Below the pieces are notes generated by a model, which did not search any database, was not told the DNA's origin, and saw only the letters and a program-made list of their open reading frames with translations. A stretch of 64,000 nt of DNA from the NCBI RefSeq assembly GCF_001742745.1, contig NZ_MJAK01000002.1, positions 124,001-188,000 of the forward strand, written 5' to 3'. This document shows positions 35,546-45,882 of the stretch, in pieces. Numbering within the stretch: the first letter of the stretch is position 1; every line of letters begins with the position of its first letter. A program made the translations under genes and the position numbers. Source of the stretch: Curtobacterium sp. ER1/6 (GTDB taxonomy: Bacteria; Actinomycetota; Actinomycetes; Actinomycetales; Microbacteriaceae).

Positions 35546-37870
35546 TTGCACACCTGGCCCGGCAATCCGTACCCCCTCGGGGCGACCTACGACGGCAGCG
35601 GCACGAACTTCGCCCTGTTCAGCGAGGTCGCGGACCGCGTGGAACTCTGCCTCTTCGACGACGCGGGGAACGAGGAGTGCGTCGACCTGGTCGAGGTGGA
35701 CGCGCACGTCTGGCACGCCTACCTGCCGAACGTGGCGCCCGGGCAGGAGTACGGCTTCCGCGTGCACGCCCCGTACGACCCGGAGAACGGCCTGCGCGGC
35801 AACCCGCACAAGCTGCTCCTCGACCCGTACGCCAAGGCGACGAGCGGTGAGATCGACTGGGACCAGGCACTGTTCTCGTACACGTTCGGCGACCCGGACT
35901 CGACGGACGACCAGGACTCGGCCCCGCACATGATGAAGGGCGTGGTGATTAACCCGTTCTTCGACTGGCAGGGCGACCGGTCACCCGGCATCCCCTACGG
36001 CGAGACGGTGATCTACGAGGCCCACGTGAAGGGCCTCACCGAGACCCACCCCGACGTCCCCGAGGAGCAGCGCGGCACGTACGCCGGCGTCGCGCACCCG
36101 TCGGTCATCGAGCACCTCAAGCGCCTGGGCGTCACGACGCTCGAGCTCATGCCCGTGCACCAGTTCGTCAACGACTCCACGCTGCAGGAGAAGGGGCTGT
36201 CGAACTACTGGGGCTACAACACCATCGGGTTCTTCGCCCCGCACTCGCACTACTCGTCCTCCGGCGACCGGGGACAGCAGGTGCAGGAGTTCAAGGCGAT
36301 GGTCCGCGAGCTGCACCGCGCGGGCATCGAGGTCGTCCTCGACGTGGTCTACAACCACACCGCGGAGGGGAACCACCTCGGGCCGACCCTGTCGTTCCGG
36401 GGCATCGACAACGCCGCGTACTACCGCCTGGTCGAGGACGACAAGCGGTACTACAACGACACCACCGGCACGGGCAACTCGCTCAACGTCGGGCACCCGC
36501 ACTCGCTGCAGCTCATCATGGACTCGCTCCGGTACTGGGTGACCGAGATGCACGTCGACGGCTTCCGCTTCGACCTCGCGGCTGCCCTGGCCCGTGAGTT
36601 CTACGAGGTCGACCGGCTCGCCGCGTTCTTCGAACTGGTGCAGCAGGACCCGATCGTGTCGCAGGTCAAGCTCATCGCGGAGCCGTGGGACGTCGGCCCC
36701 GGCGGCTACCAGGTCGGCAACTTCCCGCCCCAGTGGTCCGAGTGGAACGGCAAGTACCGCGACACCGTCCGCGACTTCTGGCGCGGCGAGCCGTCGACGC
36801 TCGGCGAGTTCGCGTCGCGCATCTCCGGCTCGGCGGACCTCTACGAGCACGACGGCCGCACGCCCAAGGCGAGCATCAACTTCATCACCGCACACGACGG
36901 CTTCACGCTGTACGACCTCGTCGCCTACAACGAGAAGCACAACGAGGCCAACGGCGAGGACGGCAACGACGGCGAGAGCCACAACCGCTCGTGGAACTCC
37001 GGTGTCGAGGGGCCGACGGACGACCCCGAGGTGGCGGCGCTCCGCCTGCAGCGTCGGCGGAACTTCCTCGCGACACTGCTGCTCAGCCAGGGCGTGCCGA
37101 TGATCGCCCACGGCGACGAGCTCGGGCGGACCCAGCACGGCAACAACAACGTCTACGCCCAGGACTCCGCCATCAGCTGGATCGACTGGGAGCACGCCGA
37201 CGACGACCTCGTGCAGTTCACGGCCGACGTCGTGAAGCTGCGCCACGACCACCCGACCTTCCGGCGCACCCGCTACTTCAACGGCCGTCCGGTCCGCCGC
37301 GGCGAGGGCGAGCCGCTGCCCGACGTGGTGTGGCTGACCCCCTCGGGCGACGCGATGGACCCCGAGGACTGGGACTCCGGCTTCGGCAAGAGCGTCGGCA
37401 TGTACCTGAACGGCGACGGCATCCGCGGGCGGGACCGCTGGGGTGAGCGGGTGACCGACGTGGCCTTCCTGACGTACTACAACGCGCACGACGACGTCGT
37501 GACCTTCACCCTGCCGCCGGAGGAGTACTCCCCCGGCTGGACCGTGCGCATCGACACGGCCGACCCGGGTGCCCGCGAGACGGTCCTCGACGCGGGGACC
37601 CCGCTCGACGTCCCCGCGCGCTCGATGATCGTGCTCCGTGCGGAGCCCGACCACGAGGTCCGGAGCGTGCCGCTCGACGAATCGGCCGGAGCGCCGCAGT
37701 CCACGCCCACGAACCCGGCCGGGGCACCCGCCGCGTCGGCCACCGACCAGACCGGCGCGGGCGCAGCCGGCGCCGGCACCGCCGCGTCCCCGGACGAGCC
37801 CGACCAGCACGACCAGACCGACCAGCCCGACCAGCACGACGAACCCGACACCACAGGAGCCACCAGGTGA
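35546..37870 (+). CDS. glgX: Glycogen debranching enzyme (GlgX/TreX)
   Basis: A 774-residue GH13 protein that cleaves alpha-1,6 branches of glycogen to release linear maltodextrins. N-terminal CBM48 domain (GTNFALFSEVADRVELCLFDD), then the GH13 barrel: region I DVVYNHT, region II GFRFDLA (nucleophile Asp), region III IAEPWD (acid/base Glu) and region IV FITAHDG. Start is TTG 35546 with GGAGG nine bases upstream; the peptide LHTWPGNPYPLGATYDG matches the family start. The last 70 residues are low complexity (EPDQHDQTDQPDQHDEPD) and atypical. The stop overlaps treY (GTGA). Confidence 0.96.
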   Translation: MHTWPGNPYPLGATYDGSGTNFALFSEVADRVELCLFDDAGNEECVDLVEVDAHVWHAYLPNVAPGQEYGFRVHAPYDPENGLRGNPHKLLLDPYAKATSGEIDWDQALFSYTFGDPDSTDDQDSAPHMMKGVVINPFFDWQGDRSPGIPYGETVIYEAHVKGLTETHPDVPEEQRGTYAGVAHPSVIEHLKRLGVTTLELMPVHQFVNDSTLQEKGLSNYWGYNTIGFFAPHSHYSSSGDRGQQVQEFKAMVRELHRAGIEVVLDVVYNHTAEGNHLGPTLSFRGIDNAAYYRLVEDDKRYYNDTTGTGNSLNVGHPHSLQLIMDSLRYWVTEMHVDGFRFDLAAALAREFYEVDRLAAFFELVQQDPIVSQVKLIAEPWDVGPGGYQVGNFPPQWSEWNGKYRDTVRDFWRGEPSTLGEFASRISGSADLYEHDGRTPKASINFITAHDGFTLYDLVAYNEKHNEANGEDGNDGESHNRSWNSGVEGPTDDPEVAALRLQRRRNFLATLLLSQGVPMIAHGDELGRTQHGNNNVYAQDSAISWIDWEHADDDLVQFTADVVKLRHDHPTFRRTRYFNGRPVRRGEGEPLPDVVWLTPSGDAMDPEDWDSGFGKSVGMYLNGDGIRGRDRWGERVTDVAFLTYYNAHDDVVTFTLPPEEYSPGWTVRIDTADPGARETVLDAGTPLDVPARSMIVLRAEPDHEVRSVPLDESAGAPQSTPTNPAGAPAASATDQTGAGAAGAGTAASPDEPDQHDQTDQPDQHDEPDTTGATR

Positions 37871-40338
37871 CCGCACGCCGCGTCCCCACGTCCACCTACC
37901 GTCTGCAGGTCACCGCGGACTTCGACCTCACGACGGCGCAGGGCGTGGTCGACCACATCCGCGACCTCGGCGCGGACTGGGTCTACCTGTCGCCCGTGCT
38001 GCAGGCCGAGCCCGGCTCGCAGCACGGCTACGACGTCGTCGACCACACCCACGTCGACACCGAGCGGGGCGGGGACGACGCGTTCCGCGCCCTGGCCGAG
38101 GCCGCGCACGCCGCCGGGCTCGGGGTGCTCGTCGACGTCGTCCCGAACCACGTCGGCGTCGCGACGCCCGAGGCGAACCCCTGGTGGTGGTCGCTGCTCG
38201 AGTCCGGGCAGGGCTCCGCCGTGGCGAGGGCATTCGACGTCGACTGGGAGGCCGGCGACGGACGCATCCGCGTCCCGGTCCTCGACGACCGGTTGCTCGA
38301 CGCGGTGGAACTGCGCGACGGCAGGCTGTTCGTGGGCGAGACCGCCTACCCGACCGCACCCGGCACCGTGCAGGACGGCGACGACGTCGAGACGGTGCAC
38401 GCCCGGCAGCACTACGAGTTCGTGCACTGGAAGCGCGCCGACCACGAGCTGAACTACCGCCGGTTCTTCGCGGTGAACACGCTCGCGGCGATCCGCGTCG
38501 AGGAGCCCGAGGTCTTCGCCGCGTCGCACGCCGCGATCGGCGCCTGGTTCCGCGACGGACTCGTCGACGGCCTCCGCATCGACCACCCGGACGGCCTGTA
38601 CGACCCCGCCGGGTACCTGCAGGACCTGCACGAGCTGACCGGCGGTGCCTACACCCTGGTCGAGAAGATCCTCGAGCCCGGCGAGCAGCTGCCGTCGTCG
38701 TGGCCCGTCGACGGCACCACCGGCTACGACGCGCTGGCCCTGGTCGACCGGGTGCTCGTCGACCCGGCGGGCGAGGACGCCCTGACCGCGGCGTCCGGTG
38801 CGGAGCCCGCCGACTGGCAGCAGCTGACGCACGACACCCGCCGCGGCATCGCCGACGGCATCCTCGGCAGCGAGGTCGCCCGCCTGGCGCGCCTGCTCGC
38901 CCCCGAGGTCCCCGACCTGCCGCAGGACCGGGTCGTCGACGCGGTCGCCGAGGTCGTGGCGTCCTTCGAGGTCTACCGCACGTACCTGCCCGAGGGCGTC
39001 CACCACCTCATCGACGCGCTCGAGCGAGCCGCCGAGTCGCGTCCGGACCTCGACGACGTGATCGACCGGATCGCGCCCGCCCTGGTCGACCCCGGCCACG
39101 CCGCGGCGGTCCGACTGCAGCAGACCTCCGGCATGGTGATGGCCAAGGGCGTCGAGGACACCGCCTACTACCGGACCTCGCGCCTGACCACCCTGAGCGA
39201 GGTGGGCGCCGACCCGAGCCTGTTCGCGGTGTCGGTCGAGGACTTCCACCAGGCGCAGCGCGACCGTCAGGGCAGCTGGCCGCACACCATGACCACGCTG
39301 ACCACGCACGACACCAAGCGCAGCGAGGACACCCGCGCCCGCATCAGCGTGCTCGCGGAGCTCGGGTCCGAGTGGACCGCGGCCCTCGCGCGCCTGCAGT
39401 CCCTCGCCCCCCTCGACGACGCCGTGTTCGCCGACCTGCTCTGGCAGGCGATCGTCGGCGCCCGTCCCGCCAGCCGTGAGCGGCTGCACGCCTACGCCGA
39501 GAAGGCGTCGCGCGAGGCGGGCGACAGCACGACCTGGACGGAGCCGGACGAGGCCTTCGAGGAGCAGATGCACGCGCTCGTCGACGCCGCGTTCGACGAC
39601 CCCGAGGTCGTCGCCGTCCTCGACGAGCTCGACCGCACGGTCGACGCGGCGGGCTGGTCCAACGGCCTGACGCAGAAGCTCGTGCAGCTCACCATGCCCG
39701 GCGTCCCCGACGTCTACCAGGGCACCGAGGCGTGGGACCGCTCGCTCGTCGACCCCGACAACCGTCGTCCGGTCGACCACGCCGAGCTCCGGCACGTGCT
39801 CGCCACGCTCGACGGACCCGACGACGACGGCCCCGAGCGGCTGCCTGCGGTCGGGCCGGACGGCGCCGCGAAGCTCCTCGTCGTCAGCCGTGCCCTGCGG
39901 CTGCGTCGCGACCACCCGGAGCTCTTCACCCGCTACCTCGGGCTCGAGGCCACGGGCGTCGCAGCCGACCACGTCCTCGCGTTCGACCGCGGCGGTGCCG
40001 TCACGGTCGCGACCCGGCTGCCCGTCGGCCTGGAGCGCGTGGGCGGGTGGGCCGACACCCTCGTCCACCCCGTCCCGCTCGACCGCGTCGACCTGCTCAC
40101 CGGCCGCCGCTTCCCCGCGTCGCGCGGCATCGCCCTCGCCGACCTGCTCGCCGACCTCCCGGTGGCGCTGCTCGTGCCGGCCGAGGTCGCGGACAGCACG
40201 ACCCCGGGCGACGCCGTCGCCGCATCAGCCCCCGCGTCCACCGGCGCAGGCACCACCACCGCCTCCGGCGCCGGTCCCGACGGTGCCACCGTCTCCGACC
40301 AGCAGGCCGAGATCGAGATCCTGGAGGGTCACGCATGA
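37867..40338 (+). CDS. treY: Malto-oligosyltrehalose synthase
   Basis: An 823-residue GH13 enzyme that isomerises the reducing-end alpha-1,4 bond of maltodextrins to alpha,alpha-1,1, giving maltooligosyl-trehalose. Motifs include STYRLQ at the start, [44 protein letters not shown] and the late [10 protein letters not shown], which are specific to TreY. Length is slightly above average because of a C-terminal alanine/threonine-rich stretch. It is coupled by overlaps to glgX and to treZ (ATGA). Confidence 0.97.
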   Translation: MTARRVPTSTYRLQVTADFDLTTAQGVVDHIRDLGADWVYLSPVLQAEPGSQHGYDVVDHTHVDTERGGDDAFRALAEAAHAAGLGVLVDVVPNHVGVATPEANPWWWSLLESGQGSAVARAFDVDWEAGDGRIRVPVLDDRLLDAVELRDGRLFVGETAYPTAPGTVQDGDDVETVHARQHYEFVHWKRADHELNYRRFFAVNTLAAIRVEEPEVFAASHAAIGAWFRDGLVDGLRIDHPDGLYDPAGYLQDLHELTGGAYTLVEKILEPGEQLPSSWPVDGTTGYDALALVDRVLVDPAGEDALTAASGAEPADWQQLTHDTRRGIADGILGSEVARLARLLAPEVPDLPQDRVVDAVAEVVASFEVYRTYLPEGVHHLIDALERAAESRPDLDDVIDRIAPALVDPGHAAAVRLQQTSGMVMAKGVEDTAYYRTSRLTTLSEVGADPSLFAVSVEDFHQAQRDRQGSWPHTMTTLTTHDTKRSEDTRARISVLAELGSEWTAALARLQSLAPLDDAVFADLLWQAIVGARPASRERLHAYAEKASREAGDSTTWTEPDEAFEEQMHALVDAAFDDPEVVAVLDELDRTVDAAGWSNGLTQKLVQLTMPGVPDVYQGTEAWDRSLVDPDNRRPVDHAELRHVLATLDGPDDDGPERLPAVGPDGAAKLLVVSRALRLRRDHPELFTRYLGLEATGVAADHVLAFDRGGAVTVATRLPVGLERVGGWADTLVHPVPLDRVDLLTGRRFPASRGIALADLLADLPVALLVPAEVADSTTPGDAVAASAPASTGAGTTTASGAGPDGATVSDQQAEIEILEGHA

Positions 40339-42089
40339 GCGTTCCCGCCCGCTACGCCGTCTGGGCGCCGAACCCGGAGCGCGTGCGCCTGGTCGTCGAC
40401 GGCACCGAGTACGCAATGACCCGCGGCGACGACGACTGGTGGTCGACCGACGAGGTCGCCCCGGTGGTCGGCGCCCGGTACGGCTTCCGCATCGACGACG
40501 ACGAGGACGTCCGACCGGACCCCCGCAGCCGGTACCAGCCCGACGGCGTGCACGGTCCGTCCGAGGTGGTCGACCCCGAGCGCTTCGCCTGGACCGACGA
40601 CGCCTGGACCGGTCGGCCCGTCCGTGGTGGCGTGATCTACGAGATGCACATCGGCACCTACACGCCCGAGGGCACGCTCGACGCGGCCGCCGCGAAGCTC
40701 GACCACCTGGTCGAGCTCGGGGTGGAGTTCGTCGAGCTGCTCCCGGTCAACGCCGTCAACGGCGAGTGGAACTGGGGCTACGACGGGGTGGGCTGGTTCG
40801 CCGTGCACCACCCGTACGGCGGCCCGGACGCCTACGACCGGTTCGTCGACACCGCGCACGCGCTCGGCCTCGGCGTCATCCAGGACGTCGTGTACAACCA
40901 CCTCGGGCCCGCTGGCAACTACCTGCCCCTCTACGGGCCGTACCTGCTGCAGGGGCTCGGCAACACCTGGGGGGACTCGGTCAACGTCGAGCTGCCCGAG
41001 GTCCGCCGGTACGTCCTCGACAACGTCCGGATGTGGTTCCGCGACCACCACGTCGACGGTCTGCGGCTCGACGCCGTGCACGCCATCCGCGACACCACCC
41101 GGCCGCACGTGCTGCAGGACATGGCGTCGGAGACCGAGGCGTACTCGGAGTTCGTCGGCCGTCCGCTGTCCCTGATCGCGGAGTCGGACCTCAACGACCC
41201 GGTGATGTTCCGTCCGCAGGAGGCCGCGGGCTACGGCCTGACCGGCCAGTGGTCCGACGACTTCCACCACGCCGTGCACGTGGCGCTGACCGGCGAGACG
41301 AACGGCTACTACGCCGACTTCGCCCCGCTGTCGGCCCTCGCGAAGGTCCTCGAGCACGGGTTCTTCCACGACGGCACCTGGTCGTCGTTCCGCGGGAAGC
41401 GGCACGGCCGGCCGATCGACCGCGGCACCTCACCGGTGACGGCGCTCGTGGTGGCGAACCAGAACCACGACCAGATCGGCAACCGTGCCGCCGGCGACCG
41501 GCTCGCCGCAACGCTCGACGACGAGTCGCTCGTCATCGCGGCCGCCCTGACGCTGCTCGGCCCCTTCACGCCGATGCTGTTCATGGGCGAGGAGTTCGCG
41601 GCGTCGACCCCGTGGCAGTTCTTCACCTCGCACCCGGAGAAGGCGCTCGGCGAGGCCACCGCGAAGGGTCGCATCGCCGAGTTCGCCGAGCACGGATGGG
41701 ACGAGTCCGCCGTGCCGGACCCGCAGGACCCGACCACGTTCACGAACTCGAAGCTCGACTGGGCGGACGTGACCTCGGAGCGGGGTGCGACGATCCTCCG
41801 GGCCTACCGGGTCCTCGTCGCCCTCCGTCGGACCGAGCAGGCGTTCGTCGACCACCGCTACGAGGCGAACGCCGTGCACTTCGACGAGGACGATCGCTGG
41901 CTCGTGCTCACCCGCGGTCTGCTCGGACCGGACGGGGCGCCCGTGCACGTCGTGGTGAACCTCGCCGACGACGCCGCCGAAGTACCGGTGCCGGACTCGA
42001 CGGGCGAGGAGCTCTACCGCTTCGGCGAGGCGTCGGTCGAGGCCGGCGTGGTGCGGTTCGCGTCCCGCGGCGTGGTCGTCGTGCGCTGA
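40335..42089 (+). CDS. treZ: Malto-oligosyltrehalose trehalohydrolase
   Basis: A 584-residue GH13 enzyme that releases trehalose from maltooligosyl-trehalose, completing the glycogen-to-trehalose route. N-terminal CBM48-like domain ([17 protein letters not shown]), then [51 protein letters not shown] (nucleophile Asp), LIAESDLND (Glu) and [10 protein letters not shown]. All catalytic residues are present. A strong hairpin terminator follows 26 bases after the stop. Confidence 0.97.
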   Translation: MSVPARYAVWAPNPERVRLVVDGTEYAMTRGDDDWWSTDEVAPVVGARYGFRIDDDEDVRPDPRSRYQPDGVHGPSEVVDPERFAWTDDAWTGRPVRGGVIYEMHIGTYTPEGTLDAAAAKLDHLVELGVEFVELLPVNAVNGEWNWGYDGVGWFAVHHPYGGPDAYDRFVDTAHALGLGVIQDVVYNHLGPAGNYLPLYGPYLLQGLGNTWGDSVNVELPEVRRYVLDNVRMWFRDHHVDGLRLDAVHAIRDTTRPHVLQDMASETEAYSEFVGRPLSLIAESDLNDPVMFRPQEAAGYGLTGQWSDDFHHAVHVALTGETNGYYADFAPLSALAKVLEHGFFHDGTWSSFRGKRHGRPIDRGTSPVTALVVANQNHDQIGNRAAGDRLAATLDDESLVIAAALTLLGPFTPMLFMGEEFAASTPWQFFTSHPEKALGEATAKGRIAEFAEHGWDESAVPDPQDPTTFTNSKLDWADVTSERGATILRAYRVLVALRRTEQAFVDHRYEANAVHFDEDDRWLVLTRGLLGPDGAPVHVVVNLADDAAEVPVPDSTGEELYRFGEASVEAGVVRFASRGVVVVR

Positions 42090-42114
42090 CACCGACCGGA
42101 CCGCTTCGGGACGG

Positions 42115-42155
42115 ACGACGAGACCCCCGCGGGCTTCCCACGGGGGTCTCGTCGT
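42115..42155. terminator. Bidirectional terminator between treZ and the GT2 gene
   Basis: A 15-bp perfect stem, ACGACGAGACCCCCG / CGGGGGTCTCGTCGT, with an 11-base loop lies between two convergent genes. It is the strongest simple terminator in the window. Confidence 0.92.
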
Positions 42156-42171
42156 CGTGAAGGGTTCGCGC

Positions 42172-42966
42172 TCAGGCGGCGGTGTCGACGACCGCGTGCG
42201 CGTTCTTCCGCACCGACGGCAGCCGGCGGTGGTCCTTGACCAGGGAGCGGAGCTCGCGGATGCGGCGGTCGATGCCCCACTTCGTGACGAGGGTCAGGCT
42301 CTCGCGGACGATGTTGCCGCTCATCTTCGAGACACCGAACTCACGCTCGGTGAAGGTGATCGGGGTCTCCACGACGCGCAGTCCGGCCTCGAGGGCACGC
42401 CAGCACAGGTCGACCTGGAAGCAGTAGCCCTTCGAGGCGACACCGGCGAGGTCGATCCGTTCGAAGGCCGAGGAGGTGAACACCCGGAAGCCGCCGGTCG
42501 CGTCGCGGACCGCGATGCCGAGCGCCATCCGCGTGTAGAGGTTGCCGCCGCGGGAGAGCATCTCGCGGTACCACGGCCAGTTCTCGACCTGGCCACCCTT
42601 GATCCAGCGTGACCCGAGCACGAGGTCGTTCGACTCGGCGAGATCGAGCATCCGCGGCAGGTACTCCGGGTGGTGCGAACCGTCCGCGTCCATCTCGACG
42701 AGCCGGTCGTAGCCGTGTTCCAGGCCCCACGCGAAGCCGGAGAGGTACGCACCGCCGAGACCGTCCTTCACCGTGCGGTGCATGACGTGGACGCGGCCGC
42801 TGTCGCGGGCGATCGCGTCGGCGATGTCACCGGTGCCGTCGGGCGAGTTGTCGTCGACGACCAGGACGTGGACGCTGTCGTCCGTCGCGGCGAGGGTGCG
42901 CGCGACGATCGGACGGACGTTCTCCGCCTCGTCGTAGGTCGGGATGATGACCAGTGCCGTGCTCAT
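42172..42966 (-). CDS. Polyprenol-phosphate mannose synthase-like glycosyltransferase (GT2)
   Basis: A 264-residue soluble GT-A enzyme. IIPTYDEAENV at the start, VVDDNSPDGTGDIAD, the metal-binding DADGSHHPEYLP and GSRWIKGG match Ppm1/dolichol-phosphate mannosyltransferases, which move mannose from GDP-mannose to a polyprenyl phosphate. It has no membrane segments of its own. The lipid-linked sugar could feed the ArnT-like membrane protein encoded at 46185. It lies 45 bases after the sortase gene on the same strand. Confidence 0.92.
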   Translation of the reverse strand: MSTALVIIPTYDEAENVRPIVARTLAATDDSVHVLVVDDNSPDGTGDIADAIARDSGRVHVMHRTVKDGLGGAYLSGFAWGLEHGYDRLVEMDADGSHHPEYLPRMLDLAESNDLVLGSRWIKGGQVENWPWYREMLSRGGNLYTRMALGIAVRDATGGFRVFTSSAFERIDLAGVASKGYCFQVDLCWRALEAGLRVVETPITFTEREFGVSKMSGNIVRESLTLVTKWGIDRRIRELRSLVKDHRRLPSVRKNAHAVVDTAA

Positions 42967-43011
42967 GGTGCTCCTTGCGCTTCGGGTCGAATGTATCGGG
43001 TCGCTCCTGCG

Positions 43012-43743
43012 TCACTCCGACGAGAGGTCTGCGAACACGATCAGGTTGTCGGTGTAGTGCCCCGTCGCGGTGTCGAACGTGCCGTCGCACGTGATGAGGC
43101 GGAGTTGCGGGGTGGGTGCGCTGCCGTAGACGTCGCTCGTGGGGAACGCCGACTTGGCGGCGCGCTCGGAACGCTCGACGGTGAAGGTGCGGGTGGTGCC
43201 GTCGGACATGCCGACGTGGATCTGGTCGCCGGCGACGAGCTCGTCGAGGCGGTAGAACACCGCGGCGCTCGTCGGGCTGTCGACGTGACCGGCGATGACG
43301 GCGGGACCGACCTGCCCGGGCACGATCCCGTCGGCGAACCAGCCCGCGCTGTCCCAGTCCTTCGGGGGGTCGAGCTCGCCGGCGGCACCGCGACCGAGGT
43401 CCTCGAGTCCGGACGACACCCCGATCGCCGGGATCTCGACGCGCACCGGTGTCGCGGTCGACCGCGCTGCGGGGGCGGCCGGGTCCTGAAAGCCGGAGGT
43501 GTCGTCCGTCCCGGACCCGTTCGCGGCTGCGCCCGGATCGGTGGACGCCGAGGCGCTGCTGCGGGCGACCGGGGCCTCCGCGGGGCCGGAGCCGGTGGTC
43601 GCCACGGCCACGCCGGCGATCCCGCCGCCGACGAGCACCGCGGCGACGACCCCGGCCAGCACGACACCGCGGCGTCCGGGCCGGCGGGTTCCGGGTCGGC
43701 GCGTGCCGCGCGGCGACGGCGCCGCTGCACGACGCCCGCTCAC
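43012..43743 (-). CDS. Class F sortase
   Basis: A 243-residue membrane-anchored transpeptidase. After a basic N-terminus there is one transmembrane helix (about residues 26-49), a disordered linker and the sortase barrel. Catalytic His is H153 in VIAGHVDS and the cysteine C219 in LRLITCDGTFD, followed by GHYTDNLIVFA as in class F enzymes. GTG 43743 overlaps the stop of the GH8 gene (GTGA). No LPxTG-type substrate is encoded next to it. It presumably anchors a protein from elsewhere, or acts with the adjacent envelope genes. Confidence 0.92.
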   Translation of the reverse strand: MSGRRAAAPSPRGTRRPGTRRPGRRGVVLAGVVAAVLVGGGIAGVAVATTGSGPAEAPVARSSASASTDPGAAANGSGTDDTSGFQDPAAPAARSTATPVRVEIPAIGVSSGLEDLGRGAAGELDPPKDWDSAGWFADGIVPGQVGPAVIAGHVDSPTSAAVFYRLDELVAGDQIHVGMSDGTTRTFTVERSERAAKSAFPTSDVYGSAPTPQLRLITCDGTFDTATGHYTDNLIVFADLSSE

Positions 43744-44891
43744 GAGGCGCCTCCCGCGTCCGTCGCGCATCCGCCGAGGACGTCCGAGGTCAGCATCGTC
43801 GCCCCGAGCGCCGCCCAGGCGTCGCCGTAGTACGTCGGCGTGGTCGCCGCGGTGCGGTCCATCCGTCGGAGGTCCGCCGTCGCAGCGGACGTCGACCCGG
43901 CCGCGTGCTCCGCCGCCGCCCGGGCCGCGTAGGCCAGGCCGCTCGTGTCACCGGTGACGGCGGTGCCGCCGAGGTCGAGCTGTGCCGCGAGCTGCGTGGT
44001 CCGCCGGAGCGTCGGTGCGATCGACCCGGCGAGGGCACGGTCGTCCGCCGAGCACGCCTCGGCGTACCGCAGCGGCAGCCGCATGGCCTCCCAGCCGTAG
44101 ACGACGCTCCCCTGGTCGCCGGTCGCGGGCATCGCGTCCACGGTGCCGTCGGCGTGCACCTGCGACCAGTCGCTCGGCAGGTCGCTGCCCTCGAGCACCG
44201 CTGCGGTCGCGGCGGTGGAGCCCTCCTCGAGCGCCGTCCAGCGACGGTCCCCGGTCGCGCGCTCGAGGATGCGGAAGGCCGCCGGCGACGCGTACGAGGC
44301 GTTGTACCGGTACGGCTCGGTGTCGGCCCAGGGGCCGGGCAGCAGGATCGTGCCGAGGTCGGTCTGCGCGGTCTCGTGGTCGAGGATCGCGGCAGCCATC
44401 GTCGTGCCGGCCGTGGTCAGGCGCTCGTCCCTCCAGTGCTCCCCCGCGAGCACGAGGGCACGCGCGGCGTCGAGGTCGGCGTCGCTCGCGGACTGCTCGT
44501 CGGCGACGCCGTCGTCCGGCGTCCAGCGCCACGCGAGCAGCCCGTCGTCCGTGAGGAGGTGCCGCTGCGTCCACGACCAGATCCGGTCGAAGGTCTCGCG
44601 GTCGTCGTTCGCGTAGGCGATGAGCAAGCCGTACGCCTGCCCCTCGCTGACGGTGTCGCCGCCCTGGTCCGTGCGGACGACGCGGCCGCCCTGCACGTAG
44701 TCGTCGAGGAAGTCCGTGCGGAGCTGCGCCGCACTGCGGTCGACGTCGGGCGCGGGCGACGAGGTGGCGCTCGACGTCCCGCGGGCCTGCGGGGCGGCGT
44801 CGTTCCACGGACGCACGGCGACGAGTGCGACACCGACCGCGACGACGAGCGCCGCCGCGGCGGTGACGGGGATCCAGGTCCTGCGGGTCAT
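43740..44891 (-). CDS. Secreted glycoside hydrolase family 8 (cellulase-like, BcsZ-type)
   Basis: A 383-residue protein with an N-terminal signal anchor (WIPVTAAAALVVAVGVALVAV) and a GH8 (alpha/alpha)6 domain. The proton donor is E83 in TVSEGQAYGLL, and SASDADLDAARAL carries the conserved Asp segment of GH8. GH8 enzymes cut beta-1,4-glucans or chitosan, and BcsZ is the GH8 partner of bacterial cellulose synthases. Its presence next to a processive GT2 gene suggests it trims or releases the polymer made there. Coupled to the sortase gene. Confidence 0.88.
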   Translation of the reverse strand: MTRRTWIPVTAAAALVVAVGVALVAVRPWNDAAPQARGTSSATSSPAPDVDRSAAQLRTDFLDDYVQGGRVVRTDQGGDTVSEGQAYGLLIAYANDDRETFDRIWSWTQRHLLTDDGLLAWRWTPDDGVADEQSASDADLDAARALVLAGEHWRDERLTTAGTTMAAAILDHETAQTDLGTILLPGPWADTEPYRYNASYASPAAFRILERATGDRRWTALEEGSTAATAAVLEGSDLPSDWSQVHADGTVDAMPATGDQGSVVYGWEAMRLPLRYAEACSADDRALAGSIAPTLRRTTQLAAQLDLGGTAVTGDTSGLAYAARAAAEHAAGSTSAATADLRRMDRTAATTPTYYGDAWAALGATMLTSDVLGGCATDAGGAS

Positions 44892-44925
44892 ACGGGCTGC
44901 ACCTTCCTGGGTGGTCGGGGAGGTC

Positions 44926-44984
44926 GGACGGGAGGCGCGGAGCACGTGCGCGGATCGGCGGCGGTGATCCGCGCCTCCCGGACG
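44926..44984. repeat. Family 1 interspersed palindrome, copy e (long loop)
   Basis: GGACGGGAGGCGCGGA and TCCGCGCCTCCCG flank a 26-base loop; the outermost bases of the right arm differ. It lies between the DUF4397 gene and the GH8 gene. The flank GCTGCTGGTCGCG follows, as in other copies. Confidence 0.75.
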
Positions 44985-45021
44985 GCCGCTGCTGGTCGCG
45001 GGACCGGCAGCGGCCCGCCCG

Positions 45022-45882
45022 TCAGTGGAACAGCGAGCGGAACGCCTTGACGACGGCGTGCGTGAACTCGGTGAAGGGGCGGTCGGCGGCTGCGCCGCCA
45101 CCGCCGGTCTGGACGCCGCCGGCCGGGGTGGCCGCGGTGGCGGCCGCGTCGGTGACGGGCACGACCGTCAGGTCGCCCTTGCTGTCGTCGAGGACGAAGA
45201 GCGTCGAGACGGTGTTGCCCGCGAGGTCGACGTCCGCCGTGCCGCGCTGGCCGCTGCCCGAGACGTCGAGCTGCCACTTGCCGGCGTCGACGGTGGCGTA
45301 CTTCGTCGCGGTGCCGAAGGCGGCGTCCTCGGCGATGGCGGTGCCCTCGGAGGTGCTCACGTCGACCTCCTTCGCGGTGGTCGCCGCCTGCACGAGGCGG
45401 AGCTTGGCCTTGCCGTCGCCGGGCTGCTGCAGGTCGTCGGTGAACGCCGTCGTCTTGAGGTCGTCGTTCTTGCCGTAGGCGACGACCGTGTTCGCGTCGC
45501 CCTGCTGGACCGTCACGTCGGTCGAGATCACCGGGGTGGAGTCGGGGGCGTCGGCGGCGCGCATCGAGAGGACGTAGGTGCCGACCGGGAGCTCCTGGTA
45601 CGGGCTGACCTGGCCGTAGGTGACGTCGTCGAGCTCGAAGACCTTCTTGCCGCCGGACAGGCTGGTCAGCTCGACGTCGACGCCCTTCGTGTCCGGCGAG
45701 AGGTGGCCGACGCGGAGCCAGCCCTCGTCACCCGCGGTGGCTGCCGTGGCGGTCTGCGGGGTGGCGAGGCCGACGGTCGCGGCGACGAGCGCTGCTGCGA
45801 TCCCGCCGACGACGACCGGGCGGCGGACGGTGCGGCGGGCGGCGGTGCCCGTCGTGCTGCGTGCGGAGGTGCGTGCGTTCAT
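45022..45882 (-). CDS. Secreted DUF4397-domain protein
   Basis: A 286-residue precursor. The signal region is a basic start, then VVVGGIAAALVAATVGLA and a TATA cleavage area. A DUF4397 beta-sandwich follows: WLRVGHLSPDTKGVDVELTSLSGG, the YQELPVGTYVLSMR block and a second half with KLRLVQAATTAKEVDVS. The C-terminus is glycine/alanine-rich and ends in an amphipathic helix (FTHAVVKAFRSLFH) without an LPxTG signal. DUF4397 proteins often sit next to class F sortases; the function is unknown. It may be an envelope-exposed component of the same locus. Confidence 0.88.
   Translation of the reverse strand: MNARTSARSTTGTAARRTVRRPVVVGGIAAALVAATVGLATPQTATAATAGDEGWLRVGHLSPDTKGVDVELTSLSGGKKVFELDDVTYGQVSPYQELPVGTYVLSMRAADAPDSTPVISTDVTVQQGDANTVVAYGKNDDLKTTAFTDDLQQPGDGKAKLRLVQAATTAKEVDVSTSEGTAIAEDAAFGTATKYATVDAGKWQLDVSGSGQRGTADVDLAGNTVSTLFVLDDSKGDLTVVPVTDAAATAATPAGGVQTGGGGAAADRPFTEFTHAVVKAFRSLFH

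Noticed and set aside
43012-45882. DUF4397 protein as direct substrate of the class F sortase
   Set aside because: Its C-terminus has no LPxTG-like motif with hydrophobic and basic tail, so no sorting signal can be shown.
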